Source: CAVWDI01 sp963753725 (GTDB taxonomy: Bacteria; Chloroflexota; Anaerolineae; Anaerolineales; UBA4823). Taken from it: a stretch of 64,000 bases of DNA. Positions 46,216-55,332 of this stretch are shown piece after piece; position 1 is the first letter of the stretch, and each line of letters opens with the position of its first letter. The translations under genes were made by a program, and so were the position numbers. The stretch covers positions 1 to 64,000 of the forward strand of contig CAVWDI010000035.1 of NCBI GenBank assembly GCA_963753725.1, in the 5' to 3' direction. Under the pieces are notes generated by a model. The model was given only the letters and a program-made list of their open reading frames with translations, was not told the DNA's origin and did no database searches.

Positions 46216-47199
46216 ATGGATTACGGTAAGGTTTTAGGACGCGCCTGGCAGATTACCTGGCGCTGGAAGGTGTTGTGGATTCTGGGCTTCCTGGCGGGTC
46301 TTGGAAGCGGTGGGGGTGGCGGTACCGGAAACACTGGCTACACCGGCAACATGGAGGAATACAGCGGTAATTTAGAGCAATTTGGTATCGGACCCTGGGA
46401 ATCTTTCGCTGATGTTCAAGGGTTTATAGCTCCGATTATCGGCATTATTATTTTGATATGTTGTGTATTTCTTTTACTCGGCATCGCTTTGTGGGTGGTC
46501 TCCGTGATCGCCCGCGGCGGTTTGATCGCCGGCGTTCAGCAGGTTGAGGATGAGGGCAAAACCACATTCCGTACTGCCTGGGTTGCAGGAAGACGTAAGT
46601 TCTGGACTCTGTTTGGACTGGGAATCCTTGCCGCGCTGCCAATGATCGTGGTTGGTTTAATCCTGGCATTGGGTGTAGCGGCTGGTATTGCTGCTGGAGT
46701 TGGCATGCTGGAAGTGGAGGAATGGCTGGGTATATCGACCATAATCATTACCGCCATTGTTGGATTAGGTTTAATCTGCTGCGGTTTGTTTGTAGTTGGG
46801 ATCGTCCTGGAGCAGATCCGGGTGTACGGCGAGCGAGCGGCAATTATTGAGGATCTGGGCTGGATTGACGCTTTCAAGCGCGGTTGGCAGGTTTTGAAGG
46901 AAAACCTGGGTGCTACCATCATTTTCTGGATCCTGTTTGCTGCGCTGGGCGTAGTCCTGATGATCATAATGTTTGTGGCCATGCTTGGATTGGCTGTGCC
47001 AGCCTTTATCGGCATAGCTTTGTTGGAGCCGCAAACCTGGATGATCGTGCCGGGAGTATGTTTGGGATTGTTGTTTATTATCTTCATAGCTGTCGCAAAG
47101 AGTGTGATTACAACTTACATTTCCTCAAGCTGGACACTGGCTTACAGGGAGATGACAATTGTGGAGCCAGACGAGTTAGAGGCTGTGAATAGCGTATAG
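46216..47199 (+). CDS. Polytopic membrane protein, function unknown
   Basis: The 327-residue protein starts MDYGKVLGRAWQITWRWKVL, has a glycine-rich segment at about residues 30-42, and then about six membrane helices. The central GRRKFWTLFGLGIL and IDAFKRGWQVLKENLGA segments resemble the repeated unit of DUF975- or glycerophosphodiesterase-membrane-domain-like proteins. It ends in an acidic tail. It has its own GGAGG site and a strong terminator, so it is probably a single-gene unit. No function can be assigned. Confidence 0.72.
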   Translation: MDYGKVLGRAWQITWRWKVLWILGFLAGLGSGGGGGTGNTGYTGNMEEYSGNLEQFGIGPWESFADVQGFIAPIIGIIILICCVFLLLGIALWVVSVIARGGLIAGVQQVEDEGKTTFRTAWVAGRRKFWTLFGLGILAALPMIVVGLILALGVAAGIAAGVGMLEVEEWLGISTIIITAIVGLGLICCGLFVVGIVLEQIRVYGERAAIIEDLGWIDAFKRGWQVLKENLGATIIFWILFAALGVVLMIIMFVAMLGLAVPAFIGIALLEPQTWMIVPGVCLGLLFIIFIAVAKSVITTYISSSWTLAYREMTIVEPDELEAVNSV

Positions 47200-47230
47200 C
47201 GAAATCCTAACAATTATTCACTTAGATCAT

Positions 47231-47276
47231 ACAGCCCTCAAAGAATATTTATTATCTTCGAGGGCTGTGGTTTTTT
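47231..47276 (+). terminator. Rho-independent terminator
   Basis: A 9-bp perfect stem ACAGCCCTC/GAGGGCTGT with an AT-rich 20-nt loop is followed by GG and six T residues, 32 bases after the membrane protein gene. Confidence 0.85.
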
Positions 47277-47391
47277 GGTCTTCCCCAATTGAGCCTTAAA
47301 TTCAAATATGATCACTTCTTTTGAAGAGAGGATATTGAGGACTCAGTTTGTTTTAATACACTTTTGGGTGCTCTGTGGTTAAATAAGGTTT

Positions 47392-48030
47392 GTGGATCAT
47401 ACAAACAAGAATGGTGAGTGGCTGAAGCTGAGTCAGGCAGCTGAGGTATTGGGAGTACACCCCAGCACGGTGCGTAAATGGTCGGACCAGGGTGTGCTGC
47501 CTGTGCACCTGACTAAAGGCAGTCACCGCCGCTACCGCAGAGGGGAGCTTGAACTGTGGAAACAAGCACAGCGGGCGGATGAACCGGTCGAGGTTGATCT
47601 TGTGGTTCAGAGCGCGCTGCGCACCACACGCATCCAGGTAAGCGAGGGTAAGCTGGAGGCCGAAAGCTGGTATGCCAAGCTGGATGACGAAGCGCGCCGC
47701 AAATACCGCGAGAGCGGGCGCAGTTTGCTGCAGGGTCTGATGAAGTATTTGGCTTCCGAGGACCAGGCAGGCATCGCGGAAGCGGAAGCCCTGGGCTATG
47801 ATTATGGCTCACGCGGCCGGCGCTATGGGCTGGACAGCGTTGAGGCCACGCATGCTTTCCTATTCTTTCGCAACCAGCTCATGGAAGCCATGCTGAGTGT
47901 ATACGAAGCTGCCGCGGTGCGTTCACCAAATGTGTGGAGTGATATGTTCCGCAAAATCAACACTTTCACAGATCGAATTTTAATCACAATAATGAAAACG
48001 TACGAGTCTTACGGGAGCGGGCGTTATTAA
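47392..48030 (+). CDS. MerR/excisionase-type HTH regulator with C-terminal helical domain
   Basis: The 212-residue protein starts at a GTG with AAGG upstream. Residues ~10-58 are a MerR-like helix-turn-helix (LKLSQAAEVLGVHPSTVRKW, then GSHRRYRRGELELW). The C-terminal ~130 residues are helical (YGSRGRRYGLDSVEATHAFL, FRNQLMEAMLSVYEAA). That layout recalls RsbRD-N-type sensor domains, but the match is weak. It probably binds one DNA site and senses a signal through the helical domain. It precedes the DUF6391-holA pair on the same strand. Confidence 0.75.
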   Translation: MDHTNKNGEWLKLSQAAEVLGVHPSTVRKWSDQGVLPVHLTKGSHRRYRRGELELWKQAQRADEPVEVDLVVQSALRTTRIQVSEGKLEAESWYAKLDDEARRKYRESGRSLLQGLMKYLASEDQAGIAEAEALGYDYGSRGRRYGLDSVEATHAFLFFRNQLMEAMLSVYEAAAVRSPNVWSDMFRKINTFTDRILITIMKTYESYGSGRY

Positions 48031-48083
48031 TTCCAAAGAGATTTAGACGTGGTTGAAATTACTTTATTTTTTAAGGTGACCCT

Positions 48084-48617
48084 ATGCTGGAAAATCAAAC
48101 CCTAAAACCAGGTTCTGTACTTGATATCCCAATAATCTCACGCACACGACGCAACCATGGATTGGAGCATGCCACGCTGCATATTCTGGCGCAGCGTTTC
48201 CCTGGTAAATCGATGGCAGGTCACTCCAATCCGGAAGGTTTCTGGATATTTGGAGACCTGGACACCCAGGAAGTGCGCTCGGCGGTTGAACGGGCGCTGG
48301 ATAGGCTGAGAGCTGGTGAAAACCACCTGGCCGTCCACCCCAACTGCGGGACGAATATCGTGGTGTCAGGTGTGACCGCCGGATTGGCTGCTGCTTTGGT
48401 GATGTTCAGCGCTGGCAAGGACAGGCGCGAGAGGCTCGAGCGTTTACCTCTGGCGGTTACGCTGGCGACCTTCGCGCTGGCGGCTGCCCAGCCGCTTGGA
48501 AACGCCCTCCAGGCGCGCGTAACCACTTCCGGCGAGCCAGGTGATCTGCAGGTGGTTGACGTGATCCCTGCCGAAAGGGGACGGGTCAAAGCCCACCGCG
48601 TGATCACGGAAGGATAA
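48084..48617 (+). CDS. DUF6391 family membrane protein
   Basis: The 177-residue protein contains the DUF6391-like motif TRRNHGLEHATLHILAQRFP and HPNCGTNIVVSGVTAGLAAA, then two hydrophobic segments (about 95-110 and 122-138). The family is known from cyanobacteria and Chloroflexota and has no established function. The conserved His/Glu/Cys residues suggest metal binding; that is inference. Its stop is two bases before the holA start, so the two genes are probably translated from one mRNA. Confidence 0.72.
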   Translation: MLENQTLKPGSVLDIPIISRTRRNHGLEHATLHILAQRFPGKSMAGHSNPEGFWIFGDLDTQEVRSAVERALDRLRAGENHLAVHPNCGTNIVVSGVTAGLAAALVMFSAGKDRRERLERLPLAVTLATFALAAAQPLGNALQARVTTSGEPGDLQVVDVIPAERGRVKAHRVITEG

Positions 48618-48619
48618 GG

Positions 48620-49675
48620 ATGGACCAGGATCAGCCCAGCGTATACATTTTGCACGGGGGGGATGAATTCGCCATCGCCCAGGATATCGCCAATATGGAA
48701 GCAAAATTTGGCGATCAGGCATTACGGGAAGCCAATACAACCCGTCTGGATGGCCGCACTTTCAACCAGGAAGACCTGATTCCAGCCGTGAGTCCCATGC
48801 CGTTTCTTGCGGACCGGCGTATTGTGATCCTTGAAGACTATGTGAAACGCCTGGAGAAGTCCGCGGACAGTACTAAAGAAGGATCACAGAAATTAAAAGA
48901 AGACCGCCGCCAATTTCTGGATAAATTGGAAAAGGTGCCTCCTACCACAGCCCTGGTGCTGGTAGAACACCGATTACTGCCCGAGCAGGGTGATGGGCGC
49001 AGCCGGTATACTCACTGGCTTTTAAAATGGGCCAGGGAATTCCCAGAACGAACATATGTGAAAGCATTTTCGCTCCCGGGAAACAAGATGAATAAATGGA
49101 TAATGGATAGAGCTGCTGAGGGTGGAGGCCAGTTTTCGCCGCAGGCAGCCGCCGCGCTGGTTGAACTGGTTGCGGACGATACTCGCCTGGCTGATCAGGA
49201 GATCAGAAAATTGCTTGATTATGTTGATTGTGCACGTCCCGTTCAGCCAGCTGATGTCGTACTGCTGACGGTAGACTCCAGCCAGGCCAAAATTTTTGCC
49301 ATGGTGGATGCGATGGGAGCACGACAGGGAGAGAATGCGATTTCTATCCTCAAGCGCTTACTGGAACAGGTGGAGCACGCCTATATCTTTTCGATGGTCG
49401 TGCGCCAGTTCCGTTTTTTACTGCTCGTGCGAGAAATTTTAGACGGGGGCGGGGGGAAGATGGAGATCGGTGAGCAGCTGCGGTTTTTGCAGCGAGGGAA
49501 TAGACCTGTTCCGGATTGGATGGCGGGAAAGTTGATCAATCAGGCCAAGCGTTTTACGCTCGACGAATTGGAGCATGTTTATCAGCGTCTGTTGTGTATT
49601 GATGAGGACCTGAAGCGCGGATTAACGACAGTCGATCTTGCTCTGGAGATTTTTGTAAGCGAAATTACGAGTTAG
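48620..49675 (+). CDS. holA: DNA polymerase III delta subunit
   Basis: HolA is the clamp-loader subunit that opens the beta sliding clamp. The 351-residue protein begins PSVYILHGGDEFAIAQDIAN, has SPMPFLADRRIVILEDYVKR and the C-terminal LLLVREILDGGGG... region followed by FTLDELEHVYQRLLCIDEDL, KRGLTTVDLALEIFV, all typical of HolA. Length is normal. The gene overlaps by 11 bases the convergent small gene at 49665-49988. Confidence 0.9.
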   Translation: MDQDQPSVYILHGGDEFAIAQDIANMEAKFGDQALREANTTRLDGRTFNQEDLIPAVSPMPFLADRRIVILEDYVKRLEKSADSTKEGSQKLKEDRRQFLDKLEKVPPTTALVLVEHRLLPEQGDGRSRYTHWLLKWAREFPERTYVKAFSLPGNKMNKWIMDRAAEGGGQFSPQAAAALVELVADDTRLADQEIRKLLDYVDCARPVQPADVVLLTVDSSQAKIFAMVDAMGARQGENAISILKRLLEQVEHAYIFSMVVRQFRFLLLVREILDGGGGKMEIGEQLRFLQRGNRPVPDWMAGKLINQAKRFTLDELEHVYQRLLCIDEDLKRGLTTVDLALEIFVSEITS

Positions 49676-49988
49676 CCCCGTTTCCGTTTGATTTACCGTT
49701 GACGCCAATCCAGAAATGGTTGGGGAGGATCGTGCGGTTGGAGCGGATTTCTACACTGCCCGCCATAACCACTTCCTCTTCTTTGCTCTTTTCTTTGTGG
49801 ACAGGTTTTCCGTTCCCATTGCGGCCGTTGCTTTTCCCATTGCCGTTTAACGGCAGCATACTGGGATGTACGAAACAAAGGGTGGGGTGGGCGCCGTACT
49901 TGTTCTGATAGTATTTCGCCGCGCGTGCGACCTTGGCGGTCATCACCATACTGGGGTCGTTATCAAACCAAAGCATACCAACATTCAT
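49665..49988 (-). CDS. Conserved small protein, function unknown
   Basis: The 107-residue protein begins MNVGMLWFDNDPSMVMTAKV and contains AAKYYQNKYGAHPTLCFVHP, followed by an Asn/Gly/Lys-rich low-complexity linker (PLNGNGKSNGRNGNGK). The last part has RTILPNHFWIGV. The orderly N-terminal motif and AGGGAT-type ribosome binding site suggest a real gene. I recall similar short proteins in Anaerolineae genomes but cannot assign a family. It ends inside holA by 11 bases. Confidence 0.6.
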   Translation of the reverse strand: MNVGMLWFDNDPSMVMTAKVARAAKYYQNKYGAHPTLCFVHPSMLPLNGNGKSNGRNGNGKPVHKEKSKEEEVVMAGSVEIRSNRTILPNHFWIGVNGKSNGNGANS

Positions 49989-50189
49989 CAGATAATCCCT
50001 CCGGATTTTTATTCCATATTAATAATTGCAACTTTTGTACCTGAAAACACGGGCTGCCGTTCAATACGCCCGTTGGGCTGAATTTGCCTTTTTGAGATTA
50101 TGACCGAGACATAAAGCGAACACATGTTCTAATTATAGCGGCACAAATGTTCTGTGTCAAGGATAAATTTTTTCTTCTTTGGAGTTCTA

Positions 50190-51458
50190 TTACCGGGATA
50201 TAGACCAGAAGCTGACCGATTCGATGTGATAGGTTTGCGGGAACATGTCGAAGGGAGTGATTTGTTTCAGTTTATAACCCCCGCCGGTTAATCGTTTAGC
50301 ATCTCTGGATAATGTAGCCGGGTCGCAGGAAATATATACCAGGAAGGGCGCTTTCATTTTCAGCAGTCCATCCATTGCCTGCGGGCTGATGCCGCTGCGC
50401 GGAGGATCGACCAGGATGATATCCGGCTGCAGCTCAAGCTGCGGCAGAACCTGTTCAACTTTGGCCTGGTACAGGTCGACCGTCTCGAATTCATCCAGGT
50501 TAACCACAAAATCGTCCGCTGCGCTGGGGGATGATTCGACTCCCACCACGTGTCCCACAAGTGGCGCCAGAAAAGCGCTGAACAGCCCAACGCCGCAGTA
50601 AAGGTCCAGAAGGATGTTATCTTTGCTCAAATCGATGTACATTGGGAGTGTCTCAATAATAAACTCCACCAATGAAGCAGCCATCTGAGTATTGACCTGG
50701 AAAAATGACCCTGCTGAAACGCGCAGCGATCGTCCTGATATTTCCACCCATATTTCCTGGCTCCCCGCCAGCACTAAAGAACCGCCAGGGCTGAGGTGCA
50801 CAACCGAAACGGGCAGTTCTTCGATGCGCATCTCGGGAGCGGCCAGCTCGGCGCTCTCAATTGTCAGCTGTATATCCTCCCCGCTTCCCAATCTTAAACC
50901 TACCCGCTCCACATCCGGGATAGATTCGAAGTCCAACAAGGGCCAAATCGCATTCAGCGGCGCTTCAGGCAGGTGGCATTCACGGATAGCGAGCGCCTCA
51001 TTTGAGCGCGGTTTTAGATATCCAATTTCGCCTTGCTGGGTGAGGTGAAACTGGACATGGTTGCGGTACAGGTTCTGCTGAATAGACGGTACTGTTGGAT
51101 TAACGGGTGGATCAATCAGCCCGCCGATGCGTTCGAGCTGTTCGGTCACGATACCTGTTTTTGCATCCAATTGGTCCTCATACGTCATGTGCTGGTAGTG
51201 GCAGCCGCCGCATGTTCCGAAATGCGTGCACAGCGGCGTTATGCGATTGGAGGCGGGTTTGAGCACTTCCAGCAGTTCGGCGCGCGCAAAACCGCGTTTG
51301 CTCTCAACCAATCGCACAGCGGCACTTTCGCCCGGAATTAAAAAGGGCACGAAAACAGCGCGCTTGTCCGGCAGGCGTCCCATCGCCTCCCCGCCGTAAA
51401 CCATCTTGTTTGCTTGAATGATAAAAGTTTCTGTTTCAGACATAAAAGTTTCACTCAC
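50190..51458 (-). CDS. TrmA/RlmCD-family 23S rRNA (uracil-5-)-methyltransferase
   Basis: The 422-residue enzyme methylates C5 of uridine in rRNA or tRNA with SAM. It has a TRAM domain (about 10-65), an iron-sulfur cysteine cluster (CTHFGTCGGCHYQHM), the SAM motif LLDLYCGVGLFSAFLAP, DPPRSGISP and the catalytic cysteine in VYISCDPATLSRDAKRL. The start is a GTG at 51458 overlapping the stop of the aminotransferase gene in TGAGTG; an ATG at 51443 is an alternative. RlmD and RlmCD cannot be told apart here. Confidence 0.88.
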   Translation of the reverse strand: MSETFMSETETFIIQANKMVYGGEAMGRLPDKRAVFVPFLIPGESAAVRLVESKRGFARAELLEVLKPASNRITPLCTHFGTCGGCHYQHMTYEDQLDAKTGIVTEQLERIGGLIDPPVNPTVPSIQQNLYRNHVQFHLTQQGEIGYLKPRSNEALAIRECHLPEAPLNAIWPLLDFESIPDVERVGLRLGSGEDIQLTIESAELAAPEMRIEELPVSVVHLSPGGSLVLAGSQEIWVEISGRSLRVSAGSFFQVNTQMAASLVEFIIETLPMYIDLSKDNILLDLYCGVGLFSAFLAPLVGHVVGVESSPSAADDFVVNLDEFETVDLYQAKVEQVLPQLELQPDIILVDPPRSGISPQAMDGLLKMKAPFLVYISCDPATLSRDAKRLTGGGYKLKQITPFDMFPQTYHIESVSFWSISR

Positions 51459-52522
51459 GCCTCGATAAATTCATCGATAGCCGTCAGAAGTATATCTAAA
51501 TCCTCCATCCGGGTTTCTCCCATATGGGCGATGCGGAAGGTCTCATTTTTTAGCACGCCGTATCCATTTGCGATGCGCATACCGCGTTCAAGCAGGAACC
51601 GGTTCAGGTCTTGGAAATCCAGATCCAGCAGGTTTTTGAGAGTCGTTACGGTTTGCGAACGGAATCCATCTTGAGCGAACAGATCGAAACCGCGTTTTAA
51701 CGCCCATGAGTGTATGCGTTTCGCCATCGCGGAATGGCGGGCGAAACGTTCCTCCAGCCCCTCCTTCAAGATGCGGTCGAGTTGGGCATCCAGCGCATTA
51801 ATCAGTGAGATAGCTGGGGTAGCCGGGGTCGAGTTTTTCAGGCGGTGCTTTTCCATTCGCAGCAGGTCAAAATACCAGCCTCGATGCGGCACTTCTTCGG
51901 CACGCCTCATTGCCCGATCAGAAACAGCCGCAAGCGCCAATCCTGGCGGGAGTGCCAGGCATTTTTGGGACGAAGTCAGCACCATGTCCAGCCCCCAGGC
52001 GTCGGTCTCTATTTTTGTGCCGCCCAGCGAGGACACCGCATCGATACATATAAGGGTATCCGGGTCGGCTGCACGAACTGCTTTGGCAATTTCCTCAACC
52101 GGGTTCTGCAGACCGGTGGAGGTCTCGTTGTGCACCAGCGTGATAATATCGTAAGGTTTATCCCGCAGCTTTTCAGCCACCTGCTCCGGCGTTACCGGCT
52201 GCCCCCAGGGAACTTCGAGTTTCTCGGCTTGAAGTCCGTTGCTCACCGCCACATCATACCAGCGCGATCCGAAAGCGCCGTTGACGCACGACAATATATT
52301 TTCTCGAGATAAGTTCCTGACTGCGGCTTCCTGCAGCCCGGTGCCTGAACTGGCAAACAGGAACACTCGCCCCTGCGTGTAAAATAATCTTTGCGCTTTT
52401 TCAATGGCGCCATGGAAGGACGCTTCAAATTCAGGACTGCGGTGGGGAAGCATGGGCTGCGTTTGTGCGTTTAATATATCGGGGTCCACATCCACCGGAC
52501 CGGGCACGAACATATGGGGCAT
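51455..52522 (-). CDS. Class V PLP aminotransferase (alanine/serine-glyoxylate type)
   Basis: The 355-residue protein begins MPHMFVPGPVDVDPDILNAQ and has LFASSGTGLQEAAVRN, ICIDAVSSLGGTKIETDAWG and the PLP lysine in LTSSQKCLALPPGLALA. These are features of the alanine-glyoxylate/serine-pyruvate aminotransferase family. It moves amino groups between a small amino acid and glyoxylate or pyruvate. The exact substrate cannot be fixed. It is translationally coupled to the methyltransferase downstream. Confidence 0.88.
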   Translation of the reverse strand: MPHMFVPGPVDVDPDILNAQTQPMLPHRSPEFEASFHGAIEKAQRLFYTQGRVFLFASSGTGLQEAAVRNLSRENILSCVNGAFGSRWYDVAVSNGLQAEKLEVPWGQPVTPEQVAEKLRDKPYDIITLVHNETSTGLQNPVEEIAKAVRAADPDTLICIDAVSSLGGTKIETDAWGLDMVLTSSQKCLALPPGLALAAVSDRAMRRAEEVPHRGWYFDLLRMEKHRLKNSTPATPAISLINALDAQLDRILKEGLEERFARHSAMAKRIHSWALKRGFDLFAQDGFRSQTVTTLKNLLDLDFQDLNRFLLERGMRIANGYGVLKNETFRIAHMGETRMEDLDILLTAIDEFIEA

Positions 52523-52651
52523 GGTTGACTCCAGTTAGAAGTGTAAAAAACCAATGGTATACAGCAAAAAAAGGTAAATAACTGTAAGGTTATTTTACCA
52601 ACAGCGGTTGGATATGGGTTCAGCAATATTAAGGTGAGCAGGGGCGCAGCC

Positions 52652-52660
52652 TGCTATAAT
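52652..52660 (+). promoter_or_regulatory. Extended -10 promoter, probable leaderless start
   Basis: TGCTATAAT is an extended -10 (TGn-TATAAT). It ends seven bases before the ATG at 52668, with no ribosome binding site between, so transcription would begin at or within a base of the start codon. Confidence 0.55.
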
Positions 52661-52667
52661 TGTTTTT

Positions 52668-54503
52668 ATGCTCAAGTTCATTTCCCTATTGTGTTTGATA
52701 TTGGCGGCGTGCAGCATACCTGTTTACCAGCCGGCGCCGGAATACAGCACGCCGGTCAGCTCGCCAACAGAACGAATACTACATTTCACACCTACTTCCG
52801 TCGAGACCGAAGAAGTACAAGACACGCTCACGCCCACACTCGAACCAACATCAACGCCTGAGCCCGAACCGGAACCTGAAACGCCTTTTGAAGTAAAAAT
52901 TCACCCGGACGGCCCTCTATATGTTGGGGATTGGGTCAGTCTGGAAGTGATCGACGATTCCGGAGATGTATTGGCGGGCAGGAGTATCGATGTTAGAGGT
53001 GGGGAGGCGGGTGCGCTTCTGGTTGAAGGGGAGGGTTTTTCGCCATTTGGTGTCGGCGGTCGAACCCAGGCGACATTGATGTGGGCATGGGATACCACTG
53101 GTCTGGAGGCAGGTTCGCACCAGCTGCATCTATCCGTCCAACCTGACGGTTACGAATGGACAGAGACCATAACGCTTAACTCCCGGGACGAGATGCCATC
53201 CATAGAGCGTGATGCGCATTGGGTGCAAGCTGAAAGTGATTGCTGTGTTGTGCACTACATCAGCGGCACGGCAGCTGAAAGGGATGTGGACGAGTTATTG
53301 AGAATAGTCGACGAACACGTGGCGCAGGTCGGCCAGCAGCTGGGTTATGAACTGGAGCAGCCGCTCTCGTTCACATTTTTCCCGCGCGTTCTGGGTCATG
53401 GCGGTTTCGCCCAAGAGGATATTTCGGTCGCTTACCTGGACCGCAACTACGCTGGCAGTAATCCGGAAATCGTCCTGCATCACGAAATTGTGCACGCGCT
53501 GGATGCCAGGATCGGCGCTGAACTGCGCCCAACGATTTTAAGCGAGGGCCTGGCGGTCTATTTGAGCGGCGGTCATTTTAAACAAGAGCCGCTGTTAGCG
53601 CGCGCAGCTGCCCTGCTGGAAGCGCAGCCGGGATGTGCGCAGGCCGACGTCTGGACGAGCGATTCGGGTCAGGAGGCCTGTGCACTGGATTTGTACCTCC
53701 CTTTTAATCAATTATTGGACGATTTCTATTTTGAGCAGCATGAAATCGGATATCTGCAGGCAGCCGCCCTGGTTGAATTTATTGTCGAAACCTGGGGTTG
53801 GGAGGCTTTCTCGGCTTTCTATCGTGATATTCATCTAGTCAAGGATGCCCCCCGGGATTCCGAGCTGGAAGATGGCAGCCATGCATTGGCGATCGACACG
53901 GCTTTGCGGGACCATTTCGACATTTCTGTTGGGGAACTGGAGGGGATGTACCTCGAGGCGCTGCAGGCAATTTGGCTGACCTCCGAGCACGTTCTGGATG
54001 TACGCAGTTCAGTAGCGTTTTATGAGACTGTACGCCGCTACCAGAACCTGCTGGACCCCTCAGCTTTTTTCCTGACCGCCTGGCTGCCCGACAATACACA
54101 CATGCGCGAGCGCGGTATTGTGGCGGATTATTTGCGCCACCCGGTGGATGCAGAAAACCTGGCTTTGGAGGTGATGCTGGTCACAGCGGATGATTATTTG
54201 ACGGTTGATGAATACCAGCCAGCGGGTGAAATTCTGACCGGGGTGAATGCAGTTCTGGAAGCCCTTGAAAACGATGAACCACAGCCATTTACCGCCAGCA
54301 AGCTGGCGCAGGATTACCTGCAAGTTGTTTTGTCCCTGGGTGATGCCGGTTACGATCCGTATAAGGTCTCTATATCTGAAAATCAAGCCCGGGCGTTTGT
54401 TAAGCGATCCGGGGCTGAACCATCAGAAATAGATATAGTCCAATCCCTGGTTATGATCCGAACACATGCGGGATGGTCGTTTATTTCAGAGGCTGGGAAT
54501 TAA
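52668..54503 (+). CDS. Gluzincin-like metallopeptidase lipoprotein
   Basis: The 611-residue protein has a lipoprotein signal (lipobox LAAC, Cys15) and a Thr/Pro/Glu-rich linker (about 25-75). A beta-rich domain (75-170) is followed by a peptidase-MA-like domain with the zinc motif LHHEIVHALDARIG (HExxH) and a likely third ligand in SEGLAVYLSGGHF. The remainder is helical. It is probably an extracytoplasmic, membrane-tethered zinc peptidase. The CC pair near DCCVVHY may form a disulfide with others. It appears to be a single-gene transcript. Confidence 0.78.
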   Translation: MLKFISLLCLILAACSIPVYQPAPEYSTPVSSPTERILHFTPTSVETEEVQDTLTPTLEPTSTPEPEPEPETPFEVKIHPDGPLYVGDWVSLEVIDDSGDVLAGRSIDVRGGEAGALLVEGEGFSPFGVGGRTQATLMWAWDTTGLEAGSHQLHLSVQPDGYEWTETITLNSRDEMPSIERDAHWVQAESDCCVVHYISGTAAERDVDELLRIVDEHVAQVGQQLGYELEQPLSFTFFPRVLGHGGFAQEDISVAYLDRNYAGSNPEIVLHHEIVHALDARIGAELRPTILSEGLAVYLSGGHFKQEPLLARAAALLEAQPGCAQADVWTSDSGQEACALDLYLPFNQLLDDFYFEQHEIGYLQAAALVEFIVETWGWEAFSAFYRDIHLVKDAPRDSELEDGSHALAIDTALRDHFDISVGELEGMYLEALQAIWLTSEHVLDVRSSVAFYETVRRYQNLLDPSAFFLTAWLPDNTHMRERGIVADYLRHPVDAENLALEVMLVTADDYLTVDEYQPAGEILTGVNAVLEALENDEPQPFTASKLAQDYLQVVLSLGDAGYDPYKVSISENQARAFVKRSGAEPSEIDIVQSLVMIRTHAGWSFISEAGN

Positions 54504-54525
54504 TTCACCCGGCTGCTGGTTTCAG

Positions 54526-55188
54526 TTATTTACACACGAACCCAAAATCGGTCCAGATGTTCTCCAGGGGTCCGTAGCACCAAAAGTTGAGCGTATCAAT
54601 TACATACACGCTGCCAACCAGCAGGCATAACATAACAATCAAACAGCCGCAGCCGACATATAATCCGGTACTTGATTTTGGAGGCGCTTCTTCATGTAAA
54701 GGGGGCGGCTCACTGGGTACCATTTCGGGTTCGACTGGTAAACTGGAAATTGGTTCCGGTTGTACCACAGGCTGGGGCGCTAGATCTTCTGCAGGCGGGG
54801 GCACGGGCGGCGTTTCGTCAATTTCTACGGGCGGGAGAGGTGCCGCTACCGGATCACTGATCATTGTCGCATCCTGGCCGGGCTGGTATTCTTCGAAAAC
54901 GAAACTCACATTTTCCGCGAAGAGTACCATCTCGCCTGGTTTTAACAAATGTGGTCCTATCAAACGTTGGCCGTTGACAAATGTACCGTTCGTCGATCCT
55001 AAATCTTCAATTACATAGCCGCCTGCCTGAGCGAGCAAGCGGGCATGAACGCGCGAAATTTCGGGATCTTTGATGGAGATACCGTTGCCAGGATCGCGCC
55101 CGATCTTTATCTCATCCCCGGAGAGCTCGTATGTCTTTCCTGGAGCGGGTCCTGAACGCATTAATAGTTGATAGGTTACCGCATTCAT
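54526..55188 (-). CDS. FHA domain protein with C-terminal membrane anchor
   Basis: The 220-residue protein has a canonical N-terminal FHA domain (EIKIGRDPGNGISIKDPEIS, RVHARL, EDLGSTNGTFVNGQ) with all phosphothreonine-binding residues (Arg, Ser, Asn). A Pro/Glu-rich linker (105-170) leads to one membrane helix (about 176-198) with nearby cysteines. It likely recruits a phosphorylated partner to the inner face of the membrane. No kinase gene is adjacent. It contrasts with the degenerate FHA in the operon at 40134. Confidence 0.85.
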   Translation of the reverse strand: MNAVTYQLLMRSGPAPGKTYELSGDEIKIGRDPGNGISIKDPEISRVHARLLAQAGGYVIEDLGSTNGTFVNGQRLIGPHLLKPGEMVLFAENVSFVFEEYQPGQDATMISDPVAAPLPPVEIDETPPVPPPAEDLAPQPVVQPEPISSLPVEPEMVPSEPPPLHEEAPPKSSTGLYVGCGCLIVMLCLLVGSVYVIDTLNFWCYGPLENIWTDFGFVCK

Positions 55189-55332
55189 AAAATCCTCCTC
55201 GGATTATTAAGAGGTAATATGCTGTGCTTGGAATTCTCTGTAATGATTTTCGTTTCTGGTTCGATTTGGACCATGGACGGGTATAGTGTACTGAGATTTT
55301 AGTCGTCTGTCAAACGACATGAATAGGTAATT

